In this document: positions 49,813 through 57,465 of the stretch, in pieces
Numbering within the stretch: position 1 is the stretch's first letter
How the letters are laid out: each line of letters starts with the position of its first letter
Source of the DNA: Pseudarthrobacter sulfonivorans
GTDB taxonomy: Bacteria; Actinomycetota; Actinomycetes; Actinomycetales; Micrococcaceae
NCBI RefSeq assembly: GCF_024391045.1
Contig: NZ_JANFCZ010000007.1
Location: 101,190-165,189, forward strand
Direction: 5' to 3'
Length of the DNA: 64,000 nt
Translations under genes and position numbers: made by a program
The notes under the pieces: model-generated
Databases searched by the model: none
Told to the model about the DNA's origin: nothing
The model's input: only the letters and a program-made list of their open reading frames with translations

Positions 49813-49857
49813 ACTATCGTGTCGATGTTTTTCGATGTGACGAGATAGGTTCGAACG

Positions 49858-50412
49858 ATGACGGAAGCCCTGAGGCTGCATAGGCATGAAGACCTCGGCA
49901 TGATGGAACTTGCCGCAATGCAAAAGCTTTTCGACACCGAGTATCTAAGCGATTACGGCCGATGGAACCCGCACGCGCCTTACGGCTATTCTCCGGCGGA
50001 TTTCCATGTGCTGGCGTTTCAGGGGTCTGTGTTGGTGGCGCATGTGGGCTTTCAGCGTCGTGTGATCTCAGTAGGAGCCGACGACGTCCTAGTGGCTGGC
50101 ACGGGAGGCGTGCTGGTTGATCCACGCTTTCGCGGTACCGGTCTCGGCGGCCGAGCTATGCGACACGCTCAGAAAGCGATGCGCGATGAAGCCGAAGCTC
50201 ACTTCGGTTTCCTCGGATGCCGGAAGGAGGTGGTCCCCTTCTACGAGTCGGCCGGGTGGGTTCAGGTGCACGCCACGGAACGGCGCTTGTCCCGCGCGGA
50301 CCAGAAATCAGTCATCGTGTCTCAGGAAGGGCCAACGCTCATCTGCTCGTCGACTTGCCATACAAGTGAGTGGCCGAACGGCGACATCGATCTTCGAGGG
50401 ACGCCCTGGTGA
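49858..50412 (+). CDS. GNAT acetyltransferase, AAC(2')/NodA-like
   Basis: A 184-residue acetyltransferase. LVAHVGFQRRVISVGADDVL, then GGVLVDPRFRGTGLGGRAMR (acetyl-CoA loop), FLGCRKEVVPFYESAGW and the end GDIDLRGTPW follow the layout of aminoglycoside 2'-N-acetyltransferases. A resistance role is inference only. It lies between palindromes 4 and 5. Confidence 0.75.
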   Translation: MTEALRLHRHEDLGMMELAAMQKLFDTEYLSDYGRWNPHAPYGYSPADFHVLAFQGSVLVAHVGFQRRVISVGADDVLVAGTGGVLVDPRFRGTGLGGRAMRHAQKAMRDEAEAHFGFLGCRKEVVPFYESAGWVQVHATERRLSRADQKSVIVSQEGPTLICSSTCHTSEWPNGDIDLRGTPW

Positions 50413-50437
50413 CATCATGACTCAGAGCGTCTTCCCG

Positions 50438-50465
50438 CGTCCGGTAAGGGATCCCTGACCGGACG
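50438..50465. repeat. island palindrome 5
   Basis: CGTCCGGTAAGGGATCCCTG then ACCGGACG, 25 bases after the AAC(2')-like gene. Confidence 0.8.
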
Positions 50466-50930
50466 TCCAGAAACCGGTGCGCGTTTCAGTTCATTGGTCG
50501 TACGCTCAGTCACCCCGTGGTTTATCGAGGACATATCGAATAACGTTTGTTGTCGTGGCCAACCTGGCGGTAAGGGCACGAGGGGTTGTCCCGGAAACGG
50601 GTTCAAGAAGGCCAGGAAGTAGACCTCCACGTGACGCCACCTCCTCCTCTCGCTTGCAACAGCAACATTCCCGGAGTCAAAGTTCCGTAAGCATCGGTCG
50701 GCATAAACGCAGCTAATAAGACCGGAGCCTGAGGAAGCCGAAACGAATCGGGGCGCCAATGCATCGACCAGGTTAGAGTGCCGGGGGCTGCCCTGGCATG
50801 ATTTGTGGATGATTGCTTCCCGCCCTGGCTGCTTTGTTTCACGGCCCTTGGAAGACCGGACATTTTCTTAGGCGGCTGGGGTGGAGGCATGGGACCTTAG
50901 CGTGGACGGAGAATTCGAAAGTGCAATGCC
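50466..50930. other. region without a supported gene
   Basis: Several frames of up to 114 codons exist on both strands, but none has a ribosome site, domain or hydrophobic pattern. The stretch may be a decayed gene. Confidence 0.5.
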
Positions 50931-51354
50931 GTGATTGAATCAATGCCCGGCCGGCCTAAAGCACTCTCCGTCGGAGTCATTGTCGGCGGCTTTACTGCCC
51001 AGAGTAAGGTCTGGCGGGAGGCGCTCATGCGATTATCAAGGGATCTGTCGGGCATAGCGTGCCAGATTGAGTCGGATTTCAGAATTAATGTCGAGTTCCA
51101 CGTCCCTGGGCATATTGCCGGTCCTGAGTTCCAAGGAGTTCGCACAGGGACGTTCCGCAAGGCCGACCGCCACCTAAAGGTTCAGATAGCGGTACCGAAC
51201 GACCCCCCCGGCTGATCCGTATGCATACTGCGTCCACGCCATCTGGGATGCCGTGGACGCAGCCGAAGCCTGGTCCGTGCCTCGGCGTCTGGAATTCGAC
51301 GCCGAGCCATTTCGGTCTGTGCTCGCCCTGTTGAACGAAATTCCTTCCGGGTAG
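50931..51354 (+). pseudogene. hypothetical gene with frameshift in a C7 run
   Basis: The frame from 50931 (MIESMPGRPKALSVGVIVGG) stops at TGA 51213-51215, just after seven C at 51203-51209. Dropping one C joins it to a frame running on to TAG 51352: DPYAYCVHAIWDAVDAAEAW through LALLNEIPSG. The joined product is about 140 residues and reads as one protein. The cause could be a sequencing error, a true mutation or slippage. No family is recognised. Confidence 0.6.
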
Positions 51355-51493
51355 TTTGCTGGACGGGCTGAGCATAAACTGCCGTCCCTCTTAAGTACGG
51401 GCCTGGCATGCCCGTAGTTCGATCCCTCAAGGGGACCTTTGTTCGGGGAATCTCTTTCAGAGCCGATTGAGGGCAGTGATTTAGGCTGTGCGT

Positions 51494-51859
51494 GTGAGTA
51501 TAAGCGCAGCCCAGACGAGCCGTTTCTACCAAGAGGTCATCTTGCACCAGCAAGTCTGGGGAATCCGTGATTCAGGCGGTTTCCCTGCACCCCACAATGG
51601 AGATGGCGAACGCAGCATGCCGTTCTGGTCGCTCCGAAGCAGAGCCGAGAAAGTGATCAGCAGCATTCCGGCGTATAGCGCGTTCGAAATAGAGGAAATC
51701 CCTCTCGCTCTGTGGCGCACGCAGTGGATTGATGGACTCGACCGAGATGGCATTCTCGTGGGTCTCAACTGGTCGGGCGTTCGCGCAACGGGGTATGACA
51801 TTCAGCCGATTGAAGTCCGTGCCCGGCTCGAGGCCAGCGAAGGGACCCTAACAAAATGA
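51494..51859 (+). CDS. DUF2750 domain-containing protein (copy A)
   Basis: A 121-residue protein: SISAAQTSRFYQEVI, RSMPFWSLRSRAEKVISSIP and DGILVGLNWSGVRATGYDI match DUF2750. The family is unstudied, often near toxin/immunity genes. I use the GTG at 51494; 51488 is also possible. A paralog is at 52610. The stop is nine bases before palindrome 6. Confidence 0.8.
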   Translation: MSISAAQTSRFYQEVILHQQVWGIRDSGGFPAPHNGDGERSMPFWSLRSRAEKVISSIPAYSAFEIEEIPLALWRTQWIDGLDRDGILVGLNWSGVRATGYDIQPIEVRARLEASEGTLTK

Positions 51860-51867
51860 TGAGACCT

Positions 51868-51895
51868 GCCCGGTAAAGGATCTCTGACCGGACGC
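51868..51895. repeat. island palindrome 6
   Basis: GCCCGGTAAAGGATCTCTGA then CCGGACGC, right after DUF2750 copy A. Confidence 0.75.
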
Positions 51896-52010
51896 GAGTG
51901 CTTTCGACGTTTCTGCCCCGCGCGGCCGCGGTGGCCTCCTCCGCAAACGGCAGCCGCCTTTCTAACGCACAGCCCGGGGGTCGTCTCGGTGCTCCGGGGA
52001 GAGGGGGGTG

Positions 52011-52250
52011 CTAGCCAAGCATTCCGAAGTATTGGGGGCGGCACTTCATCGCGTGGATGAGTTCTTCGCTACCGTCATCCCAGACCAGCACCACGAGTTC
52101 CAGTAGTCGGCCGTGGGTATCAAAACCAAGACGGAGGAACCTGCGCGGGTCCTCATCGTCCAAGGGGACCGATACCAGTGGCCAGGTCGCCGCCTCGATC
52201 CCGTCCGCGGAACTGATCCCGTGCTTATGTGCGGAGCGGCGGACGATCAC
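52011..52250 (-). CDS. probable type II toxin (BrnT-like)
   Basis: A 79-residue basic-acidic protein: RSAHKHGISSADGIEAATWP, RFLRLGFDTHGRLLELVVLV and ELIHAMKCRPQYFGML. The pattern (H-x3-HGI, then strands and an IHAMKxRP ending) is that of small BrnT/RelE-like toxins. It overlaps the antitoxin gene by four bases, in antitoxin-then-toxin order. Confidence 0.7.
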   Translation of the reverse strand: MIVRRSAHKHGISSADGIEAATWPLVSVPLDDEDPRRFLRLGFDTHGRLLELVVLVWDDGSEELIHAMKCRPQYFGMLG

Positions 52251-52507
52251 GCCGCGTGCGACCAGGCGGCCAAGGCGGCCCGGATCGCTTCGGAGCGATT
52301 GAGGTGCTCGCGCTCCGCACGTGCCATTACGCCCGCAAGTTCCTCGGCCGTCAGTCGTACGGGAATAACCTGTGACGCTTCCGCGCCCCGAGCGGGGCGC
52401 CCCATCCGCGATTTCAGCTCCTCGACGTCGTAACCCGCCTCGGCTTCCTTAACCCATTGATCGATCTCGGTTTCCGAGATCTCCCGTCCCTGCATTCTGC
52501 GCTCCAT
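52247..52507 (-). CDS. ribbon-helix-helix antitoxin
   Basis: An 86-residue protein ending in a CopG-type ribbon-helix-helix: VIPVRLTAEELAGVMARAE then HLNRSEAIRAALAAW. The N-terminal part (GREISETEIDQWVKEAEAGY) should bind the toxin. The ATG at 52507 is taken; a GTG at 52537 is possible. It should repress its own operon. Confidence 0.78.
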   Translation of the reverse strand: MERRMQGREISETEIDQWVKEAEAGYDVEELKSRMGRPARGAEASQVIPVRLTAEELAGVMARAEREHLNRSEAIRAALAAWSHAA

Positions 52508-52555
52508 ACAGGCAATCGTATTACGAATGTTACGCACTGGCTACGGGGCCTTACC

Positions 52556-52588
52556 GTTGTCCGCAAGGGGATCCTCGTACGGGACAAC
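52556..52588. repeat. island palindrome 7 (variant arms)
   Basis: GTTGTCC then GCAAGGGGATCCTCGTAC then GGGACAAC. It lies in the divergent gap between the antitoxin and DUF2750 copy B, 21 bases before the latter's ATG. Confidence 0.65.
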
Positions 52589-52609
52589 GCCTTCTGGCAC
52601 GATGTGGTT

Positions 52610-52966
52610 ATGAACATCAGTGCTGCGCAGGCAAGCGCGTTTTACGACGAAGTCCTCGGAGGCAGGATGGTTTGGACCGTTCACGACCAAAACGGATATC
52701 CGGCACCTGTTGGGAAGGATAGGCAACGAAGCATGCCTTTCTGGTCGTTGATGACCCGTGCCGAAAGGATCGTGTCCTCGGTGGCTGCCTACAAGGACTT
52801 CCAGATCGTTTCAATTCCTCTGGACGAATGGCGCTCAAAGTGGCTCCCAGGCCTCGAACAAGACCGGATCCTGGTAGGGGTTAATTGGTCTGGATCCCGC
52901 GCCACTGGGTTCGACGTCGCACCCTCCGCCATATTGGACTCCTTGTCAGTTCGGGAATCCTTGTAA
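52610..52966 (+). CDS. DUF2750 domain-containing protein (copy B)
   Basis: A 118-residue protein: NISAAQASAFYDEVL, RSMPFWSLMTRAERIVSSVA, DRILVGVNWSGSRATGFDV. It is clearly similar to copy A over its whole length but not identical. The ATG at 52610 fits the family start; the longer frame from 52457 reads through palindrome 7. Confidence 0.82.
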   Translation: MNISAAQASAFYDEVLGGRMVWTVHDQNGYPAPVGKDRQRSMPFWSLMTRAERIVSSVAAYKDFQIVSIPLDEWRSKWLPGLEQDRILVGVNWSGSRATGFDVAPSAILDSLSVRESL

Positions 52967-53148
52967 TTGGCTTTGCATCGGTTGCCTGTTCCGTAAGACG
53001 TTCCCCTTCGGGGACAGAAGTTATGCAGGGCCTAACCCTTCGGAACGGCTGGGCAGTAACGACTTCGTACGGGCCGGAGGAAAACGTATCCCCTCTATTA
53101 ACCTTCACCGCAGGAAGCCCTGCCTCAGTTACCTATCCCCAAGCTTGA
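52885..53148 (+). CDS. possible lipoprotein fragment
   Basis: A frame overlapping the end of DUF2750 copy B gives SSGILVIGFASVACSVRRSP, like a lipoprotein signal with a lipobox-like SVAC, and then about 45 polar residues. There is no proper start outside the overlap. It may be a genuine lipoprotein fused by rearrangement or chance. Confidence 0.3.
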   Translation: MVWIPRHWVRRRTLRHIGLLVSSGILVIGFASVACSVRRSPSGTEVMQGLTLRNGWAVTTSYGPEENVSPLLTFTAGSPASVTYPQA

Positions 53149-53757
53149 AATTGAAGCGCCATCCGGAAGATCGCGGGTGGCGACTATGAGCTGTCCCATG
53201 ATTGACCAGTAGACGTCGATGTCAGTTAGTTCCAAATTTGATTCATCGTCGCTGCCTCCGAGAAACAGGGGCGTTTTGTAGCCGATGCACTGATTGAACT
53301 CAGGTGCGGGCCCGCCCCCGGCGCACCAATCCTCAAGAGCTTCGGGAAACAAGCAGGAATCCCTGTATCTGAAGAGTGCGTAGTCGTGGAAGTCAGAGAA
53401 GGCAACGGGTACCTCCAATGCTTCTCCGGTTCCTGGTTCCAAGAGCACTACCCCAGGTTTCTCAGCCGAGCCTCTCCGGAAGTCGAGGGCAAATTGGCGC
53501 CCCAACCAGTCGAATCCGAAACAAAGCAGGGGTGCCTTGAGGGCGGGAAATGCAAATGCAGCGGCTTCAGAGGCTTCCCTGGACGAGGCGACGTCGTGAA
53601 CGCGGTAAAGGCCACCCTCGAAAGTTGTACCACCGTATGTCTCGAAGAGGTTTTGGAGGATTGGAACCGCATCATCGGGCGTATTTCTTGAGGCGGCGGA
53701 CTCTCGGGACGATGGCGTAAAGCTCTTGGCAAAAGTTTCAAACATCGTGATTAGCAT
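53125..53757 (-). CDS. T6SS immunity Tdi1/DUF1851-like protein
   Basis: A 210-residue protein. The N-terminal half resembles GAD-like/SMI1-type immunity folds (GGLYRVHDVASS, LLCFGFDWLGRQFALDF). The C-terminal IGYKTPLFLGG, LELTDIDVYWSIMGQL matches the DUF1851 region of Tdi1-type immunity proteins. It would neutralise a toxin; no toxin gene lies in the window. ATGs at 53757 and 53745 are possible. Confidence 0.72.
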   Translation of the reverse strand: MLITMFETFAKSFTPSSRESAASRNTPDDAVPILQNLFETYGGTTFEGGLYRVHDVASSREASEAAAFAFPALKAPLLCFGFDWLGRQFALDFRRGSAEKPGVVLLEPGTGEALEVPVAFSDFHDYALFRYRDSCLFPEALEDWCAGGGPAPEFNQCIGYKTPLFLGGSDDESNLELTDIDVYWSIMGQLIVATRDLPDGASISSLGIGN

Positions 53758-53870
53758 TCCTACGAGTCGGACATTTGCATAAGTCTAGGCCTCGGCAGTA
53801 AGTGCCCCGACCGCATGGTGTGATCACAAGTGACGTGAACAGCCACTGGAACGAGCACCAGCACCAAACT

Positions 53871-53898
53871 GTCCCGCTGAGGGTTCCTCTACCGGGCG
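53871..53898. repeat. island palindrome 8 (diverged)
   Basis: GTCCCGCTGAGGGTTCCTCT then ACCGGGCG, in the divergent gap between the Tdi1-like and PASTA genes. Confidence 0.6.
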
Positions 53899-53983
53899 CC
53901 GCACCCGGTAGCCAACAGTATTGTGGTGGGCAGAAGGTTCGGTTGCACCCTTCTTGCTGTTCAGGCTCACAGGAGGTGCCGAG

Positions 53984-54298
53984 ATGGTTGAACGTCGAAT
54001 GATGACTGTTCCCGATCTTGTTGGGCAGCCTGTGCATGTTGCGCAAGAGATGGCGGCGGACATTGGGTTTGGTCTCGCAGCCGGGGACCCTGACGGGCCT
54101 GGGCTCCGTTCGCGTACGTGGCCGGGGCTGTTTTGGGTGACCTCCCAAGATCCTTCCGCAGGGTCGGTCCTTGAATGGGGGAGCCAAATTAGGATTACTT
54201 TCGTTCAGGACGGTCAAGCCCGAAGCAGCGTGCCGGAGCAGACGGGCGGGCCGACCCCTTCATTGCTGAGTCATGCGGAGGCTGAGAAGGACGACTGA
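53984..54298 (+). CDS. PASTA-domain protein (104 aa)
   Basis: A 104-residue protein. TVPDLVGQPVHVAQEMAADI begins a PASTA domain, and VTSQDPSAGSVLEWGSQIRI completes it. PASTA domains bind peptidoglycan fragments or lipid II in kinases and penicillin-binding proteins; here it is free and lacks a signal peptide. AGGAGG precedes the ATG at 53984. A truncated inverted copy is at 47023. Confidence 0.8.
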   Translation: MVERRMMTVPDLVGQPVHVAQEMAADIGFGLAAGDPDGPGLRSRTWPGLFWVTSQDPSAGSVLEWGSQIRITFVQDGQARSSVPEQTGGPTPSLLSHAEAEKDD

Positions 54299-54302
54299 GA
54301 GA

Positions 54303-54330
54303 TGTCCGGTAAGGGATCCTCTACCGGGCG
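54303..54330. repeat. island palindrome 9
   Basis: TGTCCGGTAAGGGATCCTCT then ACCGGGCG, five bases after the PASTA gene. Its counterpart at 46991 has the same relation to the truncated copy. Confidence 0.8.
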
Positions 54331-54411
54331 CGAGGAGACCAATGCCCAATCTTCTGAGTTGGGTCGAAGTCGACCCAACTCCGGGGATTGTCTGATCGAT
54401 AGTCTTGCTTC

Positions 54412-54750
54412 ATGGCCTACGAAAATCGCTCTACTTCGCCTTCACCCCTAGCCGCGGTTGGCTTGGTCGTTGTCGGCTTGTTGATCCTTTGGATGGCGCA
54501 GCCAATCCTGCCTAGCTGGGGATGCGCGGTCAGCTTTTCGGCGATGTGTCCTCCGCATTTGTTGCCTGTTCGAGCTTCACTGATTAGCGCCGGCATCCTT
54601 TTCGTACTGCTCGCAGCTCTCATCGTCGGCATCATTATTTTCCCCAGAGCAAAGGGCTGGACAGATGGTTTAGCGCGAAGCGCCGTCTTCGTCGTGCCGG
54701 TGGTCCTGATCCTGACAGTCGTCGCGCACTTTCTGGTACCACAGCCCTGA
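54412..54750 (+). CDS. membrane protein (112 aa)
   Basis: A 112-residue protein with three membrane helices (PLAAVGLVVVGLLILWM, ASLISAGILFVLLAALIVGI, FVVPVVLILTVVAHFL). No family is recognised. Confidence 0.65.
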   Translation: MAYENRSTSPSPLAAVGLVVVGLLILWMAQPILPSWGCAVSFSAMCPPHLLPVRASLISAGILFVLLAALIVGIIIFPRAKGWTDGLARSAVFVVPVVLILTVVAHFLVPQP

Positions 54751-54807
54751 ATAGAGTCCGCCTAATGCGAATTGCATCCGCGCAATCGGATTCAGGCTGA
54801 CCTACCT

Positions 54808-54834
54808 GTCCGGTCAGGGATCCTCCACCGGCAA
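54808..54834. repeat. island palindrome 10
   Basis: GTCCGGTCAGGGATCCTCCA then CCGGCAA, between convergent membrane protein genes. Confidence 0.75.
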
Positions 54835-54869
54835 TCAAAAGCGACCAGTCCTCGATGTTTCCTGCGACC

Positions 54870-55160
54870 TTAGTTCTGGCGCTTCCACCGGATAAGTCCC
54901 GCAACGAAGAGAGCGAGACCGAGCAGCATAACGGCCACGGCTGCAACCCAGAGCGGGCGATCCGTGGGCGTCATCTCAACCATTTTCCTGAAGGTCTCTG
55001 GACCAACGGCTGGGTTCACATCCAGACCCAAGTCCTCCAGTCTCATGTAACGGGCGAACGAACTCACGCGCAGAGTAGCCCACACCGTGAATCCAAGAAC
55101 TACGAAGGCCGCTCCAGTTCGTCTGAGCCGTCTTTTAGTTGAGTTCGTGGACTGTTCCAT
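54870..55160 (-). CDS. membrane protein (96 aa)
   Basis: A 96-residue protein with two helices (GAAFVVLGFTVWATLRV, WVAAVAVMLLGLALFVAGLI) and an extracytoplasmic loop of about 40 residues. No family is recognised. It occupies the interval between palindromes 10 and 11. Confidence 0.65.
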   Translation of the reverse strand: MEQSTNSTKRRLRRTGAAFVVLGFTVWATLRVSSFARYMRLEDLGLDVNPAVGPETFRKMVEMTPTDRPLWVAAVAVMLLGLALFVAGLIRWKRQN

Positions 55161-55215
55161 GATTTGTCTATCCCCCTGACCCGACTCAGAGCAGTATTAC
55201 GCAAGTCCCATGAAC

Positions 55216-55244
55216 TTCCCGTCAAGGGATCCTCTACTGGACGG
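55216..55244. repeat. island palindrome 11
   Basis: TTCCCGTCAAGGGATCCTCT then ACTGGACGG, 14 bases after the end of the SHOCT gene. Confidence 0.7.
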
Positions 55245-55258
55245 CTGTAGCAGTATGT

Positions 55259-55666
55259 TCAGCTTTCGAGTATGCGACGTTTGGCTGCGGAAAATTCCTC
55301 TGTGCTGAGGGCGCCCTTCGAATAGAGGTCTGTGAGAAGGGCAAGATCCGCTGCGACCGAGTGCGGTCCAGTGCTGCCATTGTTCACATGGCGATTGCCA
55401 GCCCCGCCAGAAGCAGCAGCTGTGGCCTTCGTTCGGCTCTTTGTCAGTGCGTACAAAACAAGCACGATGGCGCCAAGAACCGCTACGGCAATCCCGAGCG
55501 GCATGGATAAGTCCGAATGGGAGGCTGTCCCTATGATTGCGATGGCTACTCCCGCGCAAACCAAAACGACGCCAGATACCCAGCGAGCCGTCTCACGAAG
55601 GGACTGCTTCCCTTTGAACTCAAACAAGTACCCGTCGGCAGGACGGGGAACCGCGTGCTCGTTCAT
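55259..55666 (-). CDS. SHOCT-domain membrane protein
   Basis: A 135-residue protein. Two membrane helices (VSGVVLVCAGVAIAIIGTAS, GIAVAVLGAIVLVLYAL), a Gly/Ala linker and a C-terminal SHOCT domain (LLTDLYSKGALSTEEFSAAK RR). SHOCT modules mediate oligomerisation and are common at C-termini of small membrane proteins. Function is unknown. Confidence 0.78.
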   Translation of the reverse strand: MNEHAVPRPADGYLFEFKGKQSLRETARWVSGVVLVCAGVAIAIIGTASHSDLSMPLGIAVAVLGAIVLVLYALTKSRTKATAAASGGAGNRHVNNGSTGPHSVAADLALLTDLYSKGALSTEEFSAAKRRILES

Positions 55667-55730
55667 GTGCTGAAGCCTAGCTTCAACCTGGATTCTTGAA
55701 CATCCCGATTTTTCTGGGGAGCCTCACCGC

Positions 55731-55760
55731 CGCCCGTAAGCCGATCCCCTTCCGGACTGG
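55731..55760. repeat. island palindrome 12 (diverged)
   Basis: CGCCCGTAAGCCGATCCCCT then TCCGGACTGG. It belongs to the GTTAGCCG variant seen at 56109 and 63000. Confidence 0.5.
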
Positions 55761-55836
55761 GAACCAGCAAATAGCGCCGGTTTGTCAGCTGTCCTCGAGA
55801 CTTTGACCGGCCGAGTTCGGTACCCCGGGCAAGCCA

Positions 55837-56007
55837 TTACGGCTTTTGTAGGTTTTCCCGCCTTACCCGACGAAATTGTTGAAGGGCGGCGATTGTCCCA
55901 ATGGCGGCCATGCCCAGGCCGGCAAGGAGGGATCCTGTATTTAGGTTGAGGAATGCCAGCACGACGCCACATACGGCGACGAGTGCGTAGAGAAATACGT
56001 TGATCAC
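55837..56007 (-). CDS. very small membrane protein (56 aa)
   Basis: GTG at 56007, seven bases after AGGAG, opens a 56-residue frame. INVFLYALVAVCGVVLAFL and AGLGMAAIGTIAAL are two helices; the tail QQFRRVRRENLQKP is basic. The ribosome site and hydrophobic pattern support it. Confidence 0.62.
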   Translation of the reverse strand: MINVFLYALVAVCGVVLAFLNLNTGSLLAGLGMAAIGTIAALQQFRRVRRENLQKP

Positions 56008-56108
56008 AAGTCACTCCTGTTGTTAGAGCTATTGTCCGGCTCGCGCCTCCACCCGAAGTTGGCACACGCACCTTTCAGTTAGCCGTGCCGTCAGCGTAAC
56101 CTACACCG

Positions 56109-56176
56109 TGCCCGTTAGCCGATCACTCAACGGACGCCTTTAGATTCCGTTGGGCCACCGGCTAACGGGCACATCG
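56109..56176. repeat. island palindrome 13, inverted pair
   Basis: Outer arms TGCCCGTTAGCCG and CGGCTAACGGGCA enclose inner arms CAACGGA and TCCGTTG with about ten bases between. It is two variant palindromes facing each other, making a two-stem hairpin of about 68 bp. Confidence 0.7.
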
Positions 56177-56279
56177 GTTCACTCGTAACCATGTGGTGGA
56201 AGCAGCAGGCCAGCTGGGTCTTCTTCCGCTGACCAAGCTAGTAGTTAGACCCAGAAGTGCCGAGTGCGTAAATGGTTGG

Positions 56280-56750
56280 ATGGCAGACATGGAGAATTTG
56301 AGTGGCAGCAAGTCTTGGACGCGAATAGCGGCGGCGGCCCAGCTGATGCATGTTGGCGGACGTATCGTGCCCAGCACGCTCGCGCTTAGCGTTCTCCTCT
56401 GGCTTATCCCCGGGATGGGCTACGGCCTCGCGACCTTGGTCCGGTTCCTGTTCATCCCGGCAGAGATCCGCGATTCAGGCTATTTCCACTACGGCATCCT
56501 GCTCCTGGTGGCGCTGAGCACCATTGTCGCCCTGGCCCTGCCAATCCTTATGTTGTACCGGGTGCGCGCGGCCAGGCTTCTCCTCACAGTAATCGCCGTG
56601 CTGTTCACCGCCGCGCTTTCCACGAACCCAACCACACAGGCGCTGGGAGCATATGCCGCGGTCCAAGCCGGCACGATCCTTATGTGGCTCTCACCATCAA
56701 ACCGGTACCTGGACCGACGTCTTTTCGGCGGGAAAGAAACTCGGCTCTAG
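56280..56750 (+). CDS. membrane protein (156 aa)
   Basis: A 156-residue protein with about four helices (STLALSVLLWLIPGMGYGLA, GILLLVALSTIVALALPIL, LLLTVIAVLFTAAL) and a basic tail. The ATG at 56280 is chosen; the frame continues to 56193 without a ribosome site. No family is recognised. Confidence 0.65.
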   Translation: MADMENLSGSKSWTRIAAAAQLMHVGGRIVPSTLALSVLLWLIPGMGYGLATLVRFLFIPAEIRDSGYFHYGILLLVALSTIVALALPILMLYRVRAARLLLTVIAVLFTAALSTNPTTQALGAYAAVQAGTILMWLSPSNRYLDRRLFGGKETRL

Positions 56751-57126
56751 GCCAGCTCACGCTAACTACGGGCACGTGGATTCAATTCGCACGCCACGTT
56801 AGCAACTGACCATCTCACTGAGCTGGTGCTGCGAACACACAGCCATGCAGAACAGCGGCCTGTAGTGGTGGGGCGCCCGGTGAAGGATCGCTTACCGGCC
56901 GTCCTACTACGGTCGAGCTGGAAGCCTCCGATGACCCTCCCTCGGCCACGGACTAAGGCCCGTTGCAGGTGTGCAGTACTGGCGCTCGACCCCTTATATG
57001 AGCTGGATCCGGCACCTTCTTCCGGTTGCCCCCCGCGTGGCGCGGAGAATGGCGAGCTGGGACGGCCGCTTCGCATCAAATGACGTACGCTGAATTTTGT
57101 GAAACTTTGGCGAAGAAAGATACTGA
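56751..57126. other. region with no supported gene
   Basis: Apart from palindrome 14 nothing is visible. A minus-strand frame of 138 codons here reads through the palindrome and has no coding character. Confidence 0.5.
56873..56901. repeat. island palindrome 14
   Basis: GCGCCCGGTGAAGGATCGCT then TACCGGCCG, 122 bases after the membrane protein gene. Confidence 0.7.
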
Positions 57127-57279
57127 ATGGATACGGCCTCAATCCTCCTTTCTGCTTTAACAATATTTGTTGCAACATCCTTTGTTATCTACCTCTGCGT
57201 TCGGATTGTTGACTATTTCAGCCGAAGAGTAGACGACTATGAGCAAGTGAGGCACTCTCCTTGGTTGGCAAATTCTTAA
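57127..57279 (+). CDS. very small membrane protein (50 aa)
   Basis: ATG 57127 to TAA 57277: one helix (SILLSALTIFVATSFVIYLC) and a polar tail (RIVDYFSRRVDDYEQVRH). AAGAAAG lies upstream. Its GC content is far lower than the neighbours', suggesting transfer. Confidence 0.5.
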   Translation: MDTASILLSALTIFVATSFVIYLCVRIVDYFSRRVDDYEQVRHSPWLANS

Positions 57280-57465
57280 GAATATTGTCGCAATGCTGAG
57301 AATGAGGGATTTCCGCCTATCAAGGAAGGACAGCTTAGAGACTTCTATATACGTGACGTTGAACGGAGTAGAGCCAGAAAACGCAGCAAGCCAGCGCCAT
57401 AATTCGTCTGCAAGATCAAGATTGACCGGGTTCGCTTAGGCTGGTGCCATGTCCTGGGTGCCAGT

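Noticed and set aside
56762..57178. 138-codon minus-strand frame
   Set aside because: It passes through palindrome 14, has Ser/Arg-rich text and no ribosome site.
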